From positions 6,869,001 through 6,933,000 of the forward strand of contig NZ_CP159837.1 of the NCBI RefSeq assembly GCF_040564635.1: 64,000 nucleotides of DNA, given 5' to 3'. Numbering within the stretch: the first letter of the stretch is position 1; every line of letters starts with the position of its first letter. The stretch is from Planktothricoides raciborskii GIHE-MW2. GTDB taxonomy: Bacteria; Cyanobacteriota; Cyanobacteriia; Cyanobacteriales; Laspinemataceae. Shown here one piece after another: positions 25,656 to 35,218 of the stretch. The notes below the pieces were generated by a model. That model made no database searches, was not told the origin of the DNA, and worked only from the letters and a program-made list of their open reading frames with translations. A program made the position numbers and the translations under genes.

Positions 25656-28046
25656 ATGAGTGATTACGCTTACCAAGTCGGCGGTAGCTTGCCGGTAGAT
25701 GCTCCCAGCTATGTGAAACGGCAGGCAGATGAAGACCTTTATCAAGGGTTAAAAGCGGGAGAGTTTTGCTATGTGCTGAATTCCCGACAAATGGGTAAAT
25801 CTTCGTTGCGGGTGCGGACGATGCAACGGTTACAAAAATCGGGAATTCTTTGTGCTTCCATTGATTTAACAGCGATCGGCACTTCAGAAATTACCCCAGA
25901 AGAATGGTATGCGGGGGTGATTGACAGTATTGTGGGCAGCTTAGATTTATATAATGTGTTTGATTTAGATGAATGGTGGGAAACCCAGGGACGGTTGTCA
26001 AATTTACGCCGCTTCAGTAAATTTATTGAGCAAATTCTCATTAATCAAGTTCAGCAACCTCTGGTGATTTTTATTGATGAAATTGATAGTGTCTTGAGTT
26101 TAAATTTTAAAGTTGATGACTTTTTTGCAGCGATTCGGGCTTGCTATAATAAACGGGCAGAACAGCCCGCATTAGGGCGATTGACTTTTTGTATTTTGGG
26201 GGTGACTACTCCTTATGATTTAATTCAGGATAGAAATCGCAGTACCCCATTTAATATTGGCAGAGCGATCGCTCTCACCGGATTTCAGTTCCATGAGGCA
26301 GAACCTCTAGCCCAGGGATTACGGCAAAAATTTGCCCATGCGGATCATATTTTAAAAGAGGTGTTGTCTTGGACTGGAGGACAGCCTTTTTTAACTCAAA
26401 AAGTTTGTCGAATGTTGGGCAATTTTACCCCTCCCACCACGGAGAAAACTTGGGCAAATTGGGTGGAAAAAATTATCCGTCAGCAGGTGATTTATAATTG
26501 GGAATCTCAGGATGAACCGGAACATTTACGCACTATTCGCGATCGCCTACTTTGGCGGGGCGATCGCCAAGGAAAAATCCTGCAACTATATCAGCAAATT
26601 TTACGCCAAGGGTCAATTATATCGCAGCAAAAGCCCGAATATTTAGATTTACAACTCACCGGCTTAGTGGTGAAACACAATAATAATTTAAAAGTATATA
26701 ACCGCATCTATGGTGAAGTTTTTAATCAAACTTGGTTATCATCGGTTTTCAAAGAAAGTTTTACGAAAAATAATCCCCCAAATTCGTTCAATGATGTGGC
26801 AATTAACTACAGCCAACTCCGGGATTTGTTGGCGACTAAACAGTGGCAAGCAGCGGATCGAGAAACCGCAGCAATTATGCTGAAAATCGCTGGTAAAGAA
26901 TCCGCCGGTCGATTAACAGGTCAGGATATGCAAAAATTTCCTTGTGAGGAACTTGGCAGAATTAACCAATTGTGGTTGGATTTTAGTGATGGAAGGTTTG
27001 GCTTTACGGTACAAAAACAGATTTGGGAACAAGTGGGGGGATTGGTCGATTCAGATGATTCTGAAACCTATTGTCGTTTCGCCGATCGCGTTGGTTGGCG
27101 CAAAAATGGTGCTTGGTTGGACTATTCCCAACTGAGGTTTAACAGCAATTCTAACACCACTTCTCCCCTGGGACATCTTCCTCGCGTTATGGTAGTTTTT
27201 TGGCCAACGGTTGCCGGTGATGAGACTTTCAACGAAAGGGATTTTTTAGAGGCGATCGCGCAAGCTGAAAACTGGACAGAAGAGGAAATAGGCGATTTAT
27301 TTGAAGGATGTGTTTATCTTTTTAATCGGCTGAAGGATTGTGGTTTAGAATCTAGTTCAGAGTTAGCAGAAAATCCCCGCATAGATTCATCACCTTCTCT
27401 TGCGGATGATGCGAGAACCGGGGAATCAAAAAATATCGTCGTTAATTCACAAAAACCAATGACTCGCGTTCCATTAGTTTATGCCAAAGATCGGGATTTA
27501 AATTCAGGTTTCTTACATGAAGAGATGATTCATAATTGTTGGCTGAGAATTTATCTAGGATCTATTACGGATTTAGTTGTTGATGTGATCGTCAGTTCTG
27601 ATGACATATATCTGACAATGGGCGGAGGAGTATCGGCCAAAATCAGACGAGTGGGCGGCGATGAAATTAAAAAAGAAGCTCAACTATTAACTCCTTTATC
27701 TTTAGGTGATATTGCCATTACCACCGCTGGAAATTTGGCGGCAAAAAAAATATTTCATGCAGCGGTGCTTGATTGGCAGCCCCTACAAAAGCCAACGGAA
27801 GATCCGATCAAAAAATCAGTGGTAAATTGCCTGGATTGTGCGAATTATTTAAAACTTAAAACCATTGCTTTTCCTTTGTTGGGAACTGGTAAAGCCCGGT
27901 TTACTTCTCTGCAAGTTTTTGATATTATGGTAAATGAGATTATCGCCAAAATTGGCACCGACAATCAAAGTATTGAGGAAGTAGCGATCGTCATTTTTGG
28001 TGATATATCTCTCGCGGAATATTTAATTTCAACGCTAAAAAAATAG
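25656..28046 (+). CDS. AAA-like ATPase - GUN4 - macro domain fusion protein
   Basis: From the ATG at 25656 the protein is 796 residues. Residues 1-370 are an AAA-like domain of the PF14516 type ([20 protein letters not shown], Walker [10 protein letters not shown], Walker [11 protein letters not shown]). Residues about 382-506 form a GUN4 domain ([37 protein letters not shown], then GHLP), a fold that binds porphyrins. A linker leads to a macro domain at about 606-796 ([24 protein letters not shown]). The macro loop that usually reads NAAN is SSDD here. The combination suggests a regulated ATPase sensing tetrapyrroles and ADP-ribose-type ligands. No good ribosome site is seen; the upstream frame extension has no conserved features. 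Confidence 0.85.
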   Translation: MSDYAYQVGGSLPVDAPSYVKRQADEDLYQGLKAGEFCYVLNSRQMGKSSLRVRTMQRLQKSGILCASIDLTAIGTSEITPEEWYAGVIDSIVGSLDLYNVFDLDEWWETQGRLSNLRRFSKFIEQILINQVQQPLVIFIDEIDSVLSLNFKVDDFFAAIRACYNKRAEQPALGRLTFCILGVTTPYDLIQDRNRSTPFNIGRAIALTGFQFHEAEPLAQGLRQKFAHADHILKEVLSWTGGQPFLTQKVCRMLGNFTPPTTEKTWANWVEKIIRQQVIYNWESQDEPEHLRTIRDRLLWRGDRQGKILQLYQQILRQGSIISQQKPEYLDLQLTGLVVKHNNNLKVYNRIYGEVFNQTWLSSVFKESFTKNNPPNSFNDVAINYSQLRDLLATKQWQAADRETAAIMLKIAGKESAGRLTGQDMQKFPCEELGRINQLWLDFSDGRFGFTVQKQIWEQVGGLVDSDDSETYCRFADRVGWRKNGAWLDYSQLRFNSNSNTTSPLGHLPRVMVVFWPTVAGDETFNERDFLEAIAQAENWTEEEIGDLFEGCVYLFNRLKDCGLESSSELAENPRIDSSPSLADDARTGESKNIVVNSQKPMTRVPLVYAKDRDLNSGFLHEEMIHNCWLRIYLGSITDLVVDVIVSSDDIYLTMGGGVSAKIRRVGGDEIKKEAQLLTPLSLGDIAITTAGNLAAKKIFHAAVLDWQPLQKPTEDPIKKSVVNCLDCANYLKLKTIAFPLLGTGKARFTSLQVFDIMVNEIIAKIGTDNQSIEEVAIVIFGDISLAEYLISTLKK

Positions 28047-28279
28047 TGATTGATTAATTAATTAGTTATATAAGCAGTTATCTAGGATGTGTCGATAGTC
28101 GATAAATAACCATAATTTACAGGCTGTTTACAGCATTTTAACCATAAAGATTAAGAGTAAACAATAAGCATCACCACTTATTGCCGATTATTTTGCCAGA
28201 AATAAATTACTAAAACGCTTCGCCCTGACAGAATTGTTTTATTATAATCAAATAATGAGATGTTGCCATAAATCCAATT

Positions 28280-28585
28280 ATGAAGTTGAAAAATATAAAT
28301 TTAATTGCCTTTGTCCTCATATTCCTCTTATCTTTCAGCATTGCCCAACCAGCGGCAGCAGCCTTTTGCCGGAATTACAAAGGAAATAGTATTTGTATTC
28401 TGAGTATTGAACGCAGTGCTAAATATTATTGGGAATATCGGGCAGCGGTGAAAGTGAATGGCGCAACTCGTCCGGTGGAAATTTATAATTGCCGCGATCG
28501 CACTCGGACAAAAGCAGATGGCAAAATCGTCTCATTCGAGAAAAATGGGGCAGGCAATTTGATTTGTACCGTGCTGAATCAGTAA
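28280..28585 (+). CDS. Small secreted cysteine-containing protein
   Basis: The protein is 101 residues with a clear signal peptide (MKLKNINLIAFVLIFLLSFS, cleavage near AAAA-F at about 29). The mature part is about 72 residues, basic, with four cysteines (CRNYKG, CILSI, NCRDR, LICTV) that could form two disulfides, and three aromatic residues in a YYWEYR block. No family is recognised. It ends 10 bases before the SGNH hydrolase gene, so the two are probably co-transcribed. Confidence 0.65.
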   Translation: MKLKNINLIAFVLIFLLSFSIAQPAAAAFCRNYKGNSICILSIERSAKYYWEYRAAVKVNGATRPVEIYNCRDRTRTKADGKIVSFEKNGAGNLICTVLNQ

Positions 28586-28595
28586 AAGTTTTATT

Positions 28596-29354
28596 ATGAA
28601 AAAAAGGCAAATTTTAGTTTTATTAAATATTGCTTTATTTGCTGTTTTATTCATTTCTATAATACTGAATTTTATCCTCTACAAACGAGGAATTCAGTAT
28701 TATATAGACTTGAATCAGACTCGCTTAGATCCTTTTCAGGTAAGCACCTATCCCCCAGAGGCAAAACCGCCCAAAAATCCGCAAGCTTTATCAAAGCGAG
28801 TGGTATTTTTTGGAGACTCTAGAGTCCTGAGTTGGCCAGCGCCCAACTTGCCCAACTATGAATTTATTAATCGGGGAATTGGGGGACAAACTTCGGTGCA
28901 AATTAAAGGACGCTTTGACCAGCATATCCGTCCCCTGCAACCGGATATTGTGGTACTGCAACTAGGGATTAATGATTTAAAAACCATTGGCTTATTTCCC
29001 GAAAAAAAAGCGGAAATTATTGCCAATTGTCGAGAAAATATTCGAGAAATCGTCAAAAAATCTCAAGCCTTGGGAGCGGTGGTGATCGTCACGACAATTT
29101 TTCCTTTTGGGGATATTCCTATCACCCGGCAACCTTTATGGTCTGATGATATTTTGCCTGCGGTTCAAGAAATTAATGCCCATATTGCCAGTTTAGAGGA
29201 TGAGGGGATTATTATATTTGATTCTTTTTCCATTCTCGCGGATGACCGGGGCATGATGCCAGCGTCTTATCGCATTGATGAGTTACACTATAACCAGCGG
29301 GGATATCAGAAAATTAATCAAGAGTTTACTGAGTTATTCAAAACCATTGATTAA
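28596..29354 (+). CDS. SGNH/GDSL-family hydrolase, membrane-anchored
   Basis: The 252-residue protein has an N-terminal hydrophobic helix (about 7-28), then a SGNH fold. Block I is FFGDSR with the nucleophilic serine replaced in order (GDSR, S at about 73), block II has the glycine in RGIGGQTS, block III is LGIND, and block V is DELHYNQRGY with the catalytic Asp/His. It should be an extracytoplasmic esterase or acyl hydrolase; the substrate cannot be inferred. An inverted repeat lies inside its coding region at 28661-28701. Confidence 0.82.
   Translation: MKKRQILVLLNIALFAVLFISIILNFILYKRGIQYYIDLNQTRLDPFQVSTYPPEAKPPKNPQALSKRVVFFGDSRVLSWPAPNLPNYEFINRGIGGQTSVQIKGRFDQHIRPLQPDIVVLQLGINDLKTIGLFPEKKAEIIANCRENIREIVKKSQALGAVVIVTTIFPFGDIPITRQPLWSDDILPAVQEINAHIASLEDEGIIIFDSFSILADDRGMMPASYRIDELHYNQRGYQKINQEFTELFKTID
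28661..28701. repeat. Hairpin inside the SGNH hydrolase coding region
   Basis: Eleven-base arms (AATACTGAATT at 28661-28671 and AATTCAGTATT at 28691-28701) flank a loop that contains a further CCTC/GAGG pair. It lies over codons 22-36, just after the membrane anchor. Confidence 0.6.
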
Positions 29355-29380
29355 ATAATGATTATCTCTGCCTCTAAAAA

Positions 29381-29449
29381 AACCCGGTTTCTTAAAAAAC
29401 TCCTAGGTTTATGAAGAAAACCTCAGTTTCTTCAAGAAACCTGGGTTCT
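29381..29449. repeat. AGAAACC/GGTTTCT palindrome cluster before the first TIR-WD40 gene
   Basis: Several imperfect copies of the AACCCGGTTTCTT and AAGAAACCTGGGTT element occur in the 134-base gap between the SGNH gene and the first TIR gene. Confidence 0.65.
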
Positions 29450-29488
29450 ATCCCCGGCATATCTATTCCCAGCAATTATTAACAAATT

Positions 29489-32400
29489 ATGTCTGAATTG
29501 TACCATGCCTTTATTTCCTATGGCCGCGCCGATAGCAAAGAATTTGCCATCAAACTTTACAATTGCCTCACAAACCTTGGCTTTAATATCTGGTTTGACC
29601 AACATGATATCCCCTTGGCGGTAGATTTTCAAAATCAAATCGATGATGGCATTGCCAAAGCGGATAATTTTCTGTTTATTATTTCCCCCCATGCGGTGAA
29701 TTCCTCCTATTGCCAGAAAGAGATTAATCTGGCATTAAAATACCATAAGCGGATAATTCCCTTACTGCACGTGGAACAAATTACCCAAGAAACTTGGCAA
29801 AGCAGAAATCCCCAGGGTACTGAAGCCGAATGGCAAGATTATCAAGCTAAATGGTTACATTCTAGCTTTGTCAATATGCCCCCAGAGATTGCAAAAATTA
29901 ACTGGGTTTACTTTCGGGAAAATATTGATAGTTTTGATGAGTCTTTAGGCGGGTTAATCCAAGTCTTTGATACCCATAGAAATTATGTTAGACAGCACAC
30001 TAAGTTTTTGGCTGATGCTCTAAATTGGCAAGAAAATCACCAGCAAACTCGATATTTGTTGATTGGCGAACAAAGGCAAGCGGCAGAACAATGGTTAGAC
30101 CGAAAATTCGTGGATGAACCTGCTCCTTGTCAACCCACTGATTTACACTGCGAATATATTTGTGAAAGCATCAAGAATGCGAATAACTTGATGACCCAAG
30201 TATTTATCGGGTATGCAGACTCAGACCGGGACATTATGGAACATCTGACTCGGACTTTGCGCCGAGAAAAAATTACGGTTTGGCAAAATACCAGAGATAT
30301 TAAAACTGGTGCAGATTTTCAAGAAGAAATTAAGCGAGGGATTGTTGGGGCAGATAACTTAGTTTATCTAATTTCTCCAGATTCTCTCGCTTCTCAATAT
30401 TGTCACTCAGAAATTGAGTTGGCTTTGTCCTACCAAAAGCGGATTATTTGTTTAATGGTTCAGCCTATAGAAGTTAAAACGATTCCTGAAACATTGCGAT
30501 CGCTTCAATTTATCGAGTTAACCGATTGGCAAAATTATGAAATTTATCAGAAACAAAGCAATGAATTAATTAAACAACTCCGAGAAGAATCCGCTTATTA
30601 TCAAGACCATAAACTTCTCCTGGCTAAAGCCTTAAAATGGCAAGAACAAAACCGCAACCCTAGCATTTTGTTGCGGGGATATAACTTACAGCATTTTCAG
30701 GCATGGCTGAAACTAGGAAAAACCCGTGATCGATATCAGCCAATTCCTTTACAAGGGGAATTTATTGAGGTCAGCAGTCAGTATCAGTTCAGTTATTTAG
30801 AAGTTTTCATCTCTTATTCTCGCACCGATTCCGACCTAGCTAGAAAAATTAATGATGCACTCCAATCTCAAGGAAAATTTACCTGGTTTGACCAGGAAAG
30901 TATTGCCGCTGGGACAGATTTTCAGCAAGAAATCTATCGGGGCATTGAAAATTCTGATAACCTCTTATTTATTATTTCTCCTAGTTCGGTGAATTCCCCC
31001 TATTGTGCGGCGGAAGTGGAATATGCCCAAAAATTAAATAAGCGATTTGTCACTATATTATATCGTCCCGTTGACCCAGAAACTTTGCATCCCGTTTTGG
31101 CGAAAGTGCAGTGGATTGACTTTAATCAGCATGGGGGCGATTTTTATGCCAATTTTAGTGAGTTAGTCAGAACTTTAGACACGGATAGAGACCATCTAAG
31201 AAGTCATACGAAGTGGTCGCAACGAGCTTTGGAATGGCAGGAAAAAGGGAAAAGTGCAGATTTATTATTGCGGGGTAGCGAGTTAAGTGTTGCTGAAGAT
31301 TGGTTGCAGGAAAGTCAACAAGAACATAAGCAGCCTCCGGTGACGGATTTGCAACAGGAATATATTGCGAAAAGTCAAGCCGCGAGAGAAGCTGGGATTA
31401 AGCAAGAAAAGCAACGAGTTTTGATTTTAAGAACCCTACTTGGTGGAGTTAGCGTGGCATTGGTGGCGGCGATCGCCCTGGGGTTAAAGGCGAATAAATT
31501 GGCCACAGAAGCGACGATTAAAGCTGATGCAATTTTAGCCCGAAATTTGATTAGAGCAAATCCCCTAGAAGCTTTAATTTCCGCCATTGAAATCACCGGC
31601 AGAAGTGAAGCAAAATTAGGCCAAGTTTTGCCGATCGCTCAATCTAGTTTATCCGCCACCGTCCACGCAATTCGAGAACGCGATCGCCTCAAAGGACATA
31701 CCGCTAATATTAATTCAGTGGTGATGACTCTAGACGGTAAAAAAATTGTTTCTGCCAGTGGAGATAAAACCATTAGAATCTGGGATAATTCGGGAGAAAA
31801 ATTAGCGGTATTAACCGGCCATAAAAATTATATTTTCTCCGTGGCTATTACCCCAGACGATCAAAAAATTGTTTCCGGTAGTGGGGACAGTACGATTCGC
31901 GTCTGGGATATTATTTCCGGGAAACAATTAGCCGTTTTAAAAGGACATCATGGGAACATTTTCGCAGTAGCTATTACCCCAGATGGGCAAAACATTGTTT
32001 CCGCCAGTTGGGATAAGACAATTAGAATTTGGGATATTAATTCAGGCCAGCAATTAGCCGTTTTAAATGGACATGAAAATGGGGTGATTGCGGTGGCCAT
32101 TACACCAGATGGGCAAAACATTGTTTCCGCCAGTTGGGATAACACAATTAGAATTTGGGATTTAGTTTCCGGATCTGAATTAAAAGTATTAAAAGGCCAT
32201 GATTCTGGAGTAATTTCTGTGGCGATTACCCCCGATGGGCAAAATATTGTTTCTGGGAGTTGGGATAATACAATTCGGGTCTGGAATATGGCCGGTGAAC
32301 CATTAAAAGTTTTAAAAGGACATCTGGATCGAGTTTGGTCTGTGAAAATTACCCCCGATGGCCAAAAAATTGTCTCCGGTAGTGGGGATAAAACGATTAA

Positions 32401-34297
32401 AGTTTGGAGTTTATCCGGTGAAGAATTAGCGGAATATAAAGGACATGAGTCAGGGGTACTTTCCATAGGCATATCCCCCGATGGCAAAACGATTATTTCT
32501 GCCAGTGATGACCGCACAATTCGTCTGTGGGATATGTCAGCCCAAGAACCGAAAATTCTAGGGATACATGACTCATATGTGATTTCCGTAGCCATTTCTC
32601 CAGACGGGCAAAAAATTGTTTCTGGTAGTGCGGATAAAACCATTCGACTTTGGGATATATCTCAGGATAAATTAACCGTATTTAAAGGACATGAATTGAC
32701 GATTAATTCAGTGGCTATTACCCCCGATGGCCAAAAAATTGTGTCCGGTAGTGATGACCAGACAATTCGACTTTGGGATATGTCTGGTAAGCAATTAGCG
32801 GTGTTAAAAGGGCATCAGTCTGGGGTAATTTCTGTGGCTATTTCCCCGGACGGGAAACAAATTGTTTCTGGTAGTTCAGACAATACTATTCGACTTTGGG
32901 ATATCTCCGGTAAGGACTTAGCTGTATTTGAAGGACATGAGGGGGCGGTGGTTTCCGTGGCTATTTCTCCCGACGGGAAACAAATTGTTTCTGGTAGTGA
33001 TGATGGAACAGTTCGTTTGTGGAGTATTTCTGGGGAACAATTAGCGGTATTTACCGGCCATGAATCGGGGGTTTATTCCGTGGCTATTTCCCCAGACGGA
33101 CAAAAAATTGTTTCGGGTAGTTTAGACAACAAAATTCGCATTTGGAATTTAGCGGGTCAGCCCCTCGCTATATTAAAAGGCCATGAGAATTATGTGCGAT
33201 TTGTGGCTATAACCCCCGATGGCCAACATATTGTTTCCGCTAGTCAGGATAATACAATTAGAGTCTGGAATTTAGCCGGGGAAGAAGTAGGAATCTTACA
33301 AGGACATGAGGGCGGAGTTAATGCAGTGGCGATTACTTCAGATGGGCAGAATATTATTTCTGGCAGTGATGATAAAACGATTCTTTTGTGGCGAGGTTCT
33401 TGGTCTGGTTGGTTAGCCACAGGATGCGATCGCTTACGGTTACATCCAGTATTCTTAGAAACCGCATTTAACCGCCCAAATGTAGAATCAATCCGCTTGG
33501 ATTTTTCCCAAAAATCAGAAACAGAAAATATCCCACTGGCAGCGGTAAAAACTTGTCAAGAACAGGTATGGAATAAACAGCAAACAGCCGATTTTTATGT
33601 GCAACAAGGTTTATTAATTGCCCGGTCAACGGGTGATTTTGCCTCCGCGAAAAAACAGTTTAAGCAAGCGCAACAGTTAGACCCAGAATTTTATTCTGCT
33701 TTAGAATTTAACCCAGAAACAAAAGCCAAGCAAATCGTGGTGTTAATGTTGCTCCAAGATGCAGAAAACCGGGCACAACAGGCAGATTTACCCGGCGCGA
33801 TCGCCAAATTTAACCGGGCGAAAAATATCGATCCGGCTTTACCATTTGACCCGGAAACAAAAGCCAAACAAATCGTCGCGGCTACTTGGATGGCTCAGGC
33901 CGCTGCATCGATTCGCCAAGGAGATTTAGAGTTAGCGTGGAAACATTATCAACAGGCGCGGGAATTAGACCCTGAATTAGCAAAAGCCACTGTATGGGAT
34001 TTAAATACAATCTGTTGGTATGGCACTTTACAAGGTTATGTTACTCAGGCGATCGCTGCTTGCGAAATAGCCGTAAAACGCGAACCCAATCATGGGGGAA
34101 TGCGGGATAGTCGCGGGGTGGCGCGGGTTTTGACGGGCAATTATGCTGGGGCAATTTCTGATTTTGAGGCATTTATTAACTGGAGTGATAATGAGGTAGA
34201 AAAAAATCAACGTCAAGGCTGGGTAGATGCTTTGCGTCAGGGAAAAAACCCGTTAACGGAGGACGTGATAAAAGAGTTATTATTAGAATCCCACTAA
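29489..34297 (+). CDS. Triple-TIR, 14-blade WD40, TPR protein (paralogue A)
   Basis: The 1602-residue protein has three TIR domains at about 5-150 (AFISYGRADS), 236-370 (VFIGYADSDR) and 439-575 (VFISYSRTDS). Each keeps the catalytic glutamate context (YCQKEI with E78, YCHSEI, YCAAEV), so all could cleave NAD+. A transmembrane helix lies at about 645-668 (LLGGVSVALVAAIALGL). Fourteen WD40 repeats fill about 733-1303, enough for two seven-bladed propellers, and a TPR-like tail covers about 1367-1587. WD repeats are very alike, which suggests recent expansion. There is no NTPase domain. It probably senses a ligand through WD40/TPR and signals through TIR (inference). No Shine-Dalgarno sequence precedes the ATG. 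Confidence 0.9.
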   Translation: MSELYHAFISYGRADSKEFAIKLYNCLTNLGFNIWFDQHDIPLAVDFQNQIDDGIAKADNFLFIISPHAVNSSYCQKEINLALKYHKRIIPLLHVEQITQETWQSRNPQGTEAEWQDYQAKWLHSSFVNMPPEIAKINWVYFRENIDSFDESLGGLIQVFDTHRNYVRQHTKFLADALNWQENHQQTRYLLIGEQRQAAEQWLDRKFVDEPAPCQPTDLHCEYICESIKNANNLMTQVFIGYADSDRDIMEHLTRTLRREKITVWQNTRDIKTGADFQEEIKRGIVGADNLVYLISPDSLASQYCHSEIELALSYQKRIICLMVQPIEVKTIPETLRSLQFIELTDWQNYEIYQKQSNELIKQLREESAYYQDHKLLLAKALKWQEQNRNPSILLRGYNLQHFQAWLKLGKTRDRYQPIPLQGEFIEVSSQYQFSYLEVFISYSRTDSDLARKINDALQSQGKFTWFDQESIAAGTDFQQEIYRGIENSDNLLFIISPSSVNSPYCAAEVEYAQKLNKRFVTILYRPVDPETLHPVLAKVQWIDFNQHGGDFYANFSELVRTLDTDRDHLRSHTKWSQRALEWQEKGKSADLLLRGSELSVAEDWLQESQQEHKQPPVTDLQQEYIAKSQAAREAGIKQEKQRVLILRTLLGGVSVALVAAIALGLKANKLATEATIKADAILARNLIRANPLEALISAIEITGRSEAKLGQVLPIAQSSLSATVHAIRERDRLKGHTANINSVVMTLDGKKIVSASGDKTIRIWDNSGEKLAVLTGHKNYIFSVAITPDDQKIVSGSGDSTIRVWDIISGKQLAVLKGHHGNIFAVAITPDGQNIVSASWDKTIRIWDINSGQQLAVLNGHENGVIAVAITPDGQNIVSASWDNTIRIWDLVSGSELKVLKGHDSGVISVAITPDGQNIVSGSWDNTIRVWNMAGEPLKVLKGHLDRVWSVKITPDGQKIVSGSGDKTIKVWSLSGEELAEYKGHESGVLSIGISPDGKTIISASDDRTIRLWDMSAQEPKILGIHDSYVISVAISPDGQKIVSGSADKTIRLWDISQDKLTVFKGHELTINSVAITPDGQKIVSGSDDQTIRLWDMSGKQLAVLKGHQSGVISVAISPDGKQIVSGSSDNTIRLWDISGKDLAVFEGHEGAVVSVAISPDGKQIVSGSDDGTVRLWSISGEQLAVFTGHESGVYSVAISPDGQKIVSGSLDNKIRIWNLAGQPLAILKGHENYVRFVAITPDGQHIVSASQDNTIRVWNLAGEEVGILQGHEGGVNAVAITSDGQNIISGSDDKTILLWRGSWSGWLATGCDRLRLHPVFLETAFNRPNVESIRLDFSQKSETENIPLAAVKTCQEQVWNKQQTADFYVQQGLLIARSTGDFASAKKQFKQAQQLDPEFYSALEFNPETKAKQIVVLMLLQDAENRAQQADLPGAIAKFNRAKNIDPALPFDPETKAKQIVAATWMAQAAASIRQGDLELAWKHYQQARELDPELAKATVWDLNTICWYGTLQGYVTQAIAACEIAVKREPNHGGMRDSRGVARVLTGNYAGAISDFEAFINWSDNEVEKNQRQGWVDALRQGKNPLTEDVIKELLLESH

Positions 34298-34356
34298 CCA
34301 ATACCAATAAGCAACAATTTTCAGAAATTTAGGGGCTACATCGGATGACAATTAGG

Positions 34357-34989
34357 TTATCGAATACAGAAAAAATTTGTAAAGCGATCGTTTTGACAGA
34401 CTTTTGCTGTTTTCTCTTCATCTGTTCTGTCAGAGTTGTTTTGGTTATTATTTTGCCTATTGGGTGCTAACCGGGAAAAGGGCTGGGTAGGTAGGGGCAT
34501 TGAATTCCTCCCAGACTGAGACCCGGAAGTTGAGGTAGTCGTCGTGCCGGAGAGCGAGCCTGGGGTGGGGGTTGCGGGGGGCGGCTGACTAGGCAAAACG
34601 CTTGGGGAGGGCGTGGGTGCGGAACCCGGAAAAATACTCGGTGTGGGCGTGGGCGTGGGTGTGGGCATAGCTTCAGTCGTGAACGCGGGTGTGCCTGTGG
34701 GCGTGGGCGGGGACGTGGGCGTGGGCGTGGGCGTGGGTGTGGGCGTGGGCGTGGGTGTGGGCGTCGGTGTGGGTGTGGGCGTGGAGGTTTCCACTGGCGT
34801 ACCACCCAGGTCAAAGCTAAGGGGTGCAGTAGGTACTACGGGGGCTGGAGAAACTGGGGAATTTTGGGCTTGCGCGGGGGCTGCCGGAACCACTACAGTG
34901 GCGATCGCGCTAACCATGCCCGCAGTACCGACCGCGATCGCACTGTTTATAGGTGTTTTAAAATTAGAAAATCGCTGTTTTTCTTTCAT
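34357..34989 (-). CDS. Secreted Pro/Thr-rich low-complexity protein
   Basis: The protein is 210 residues with an N-terminal hydrophobic stretch ending in APAQAQ, a typical signal peptide. A long PT dipeptide repeat (about 70-95) and a second Pro/Thr/Ser-rich stretch (about 110-165) follow. The C-terminal part is polar with two cysteines ([12 protein letters not shown]). Such proteins are usually surface or sheath components; no enzyme domain is seen. It is the only minus-strand gene between the TIR-WD40 paralogues A and B. The repeat reads as a poly-Gly/Val frame on the plus strand, which is a shadow. Confidence 0.6.
   Translation of the reverse strand: MKEKQRFSNFKTPINSAIAVGTAGMVSAIATVVVPAAPAQAQNSPVSPAPVVPTAPLSFDLGGTPVETSTPTPTPTPTPTPTPTPTPTPTPTSPPTPTGTPAFTTEAMPTPTPTPTPSIFPGSAPTPSPSVLPSQPPPATPTPGSLSGTTTTSTSGSQSGRNSMPLPTQPFSRLAPNRQNNNQNNSDRTDEEKTAKVCQNDRFTNFFCIR
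34640..34790. repeat. GGGCGT/GGGTGT hexamer minisatellite
   Basis: Within the Pro/Thr-rich gene the plus strand is a tandem array of GTGGGC and GTGGGT hexamers (densest at about 34700-34784). It is G-rich on one strand and has many GGG triplets, so G-quadruplex formation and length variation are possible. Confidence 0.85.
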
Positions 34990-35160
34990 TGATAAACTCT
35001 TATTAAACTATCAGAGGAAGCGATACAACGGTATCGCCTTCTTGGTAAAATACCAAATTTGCTTAAAAAAAACCAGGAGAATTTACCAAAAAGACATAAA
35101 AGACATAAAGGGGATTGATTATAATCTCTATAAAGAACTCCGATTTCTTGAAAAAACTGG

Positions 35161-35195
35161 CAGAAACCCGGTTTCTTCAAGAAACCGGGTTTCTG
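35161..35195. repeat. 35-bp perfect palindrome before the second TIR-WD40 gene
   Basis: CAGAAACCCGGTTTCTT and its complement are separated by a single C, 24 bases before the ATG of paralogue B. It would form a very stable hairpin in a leader mRNA. Confidence 0.85.
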
Positions 35196-35218
35196 CTCCT
35201 ACCAACCATTAAAAACTT

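Noticed and set aside
31948-32643. 231-codon minus-strand frame opposite the WD40 repeats of paralogue A
   Set aside because: It only mirrors the repeated WD40 codons and has no family features or start signal.
34613-35212. Open frame of Gly/Val repeats on the plus strand
   Set aside because: It is the complement of the Pro/Thr repeat gene; the minus-strand frame has a signal peptide and a sensible C-terminus, the plus-strand frame does not.
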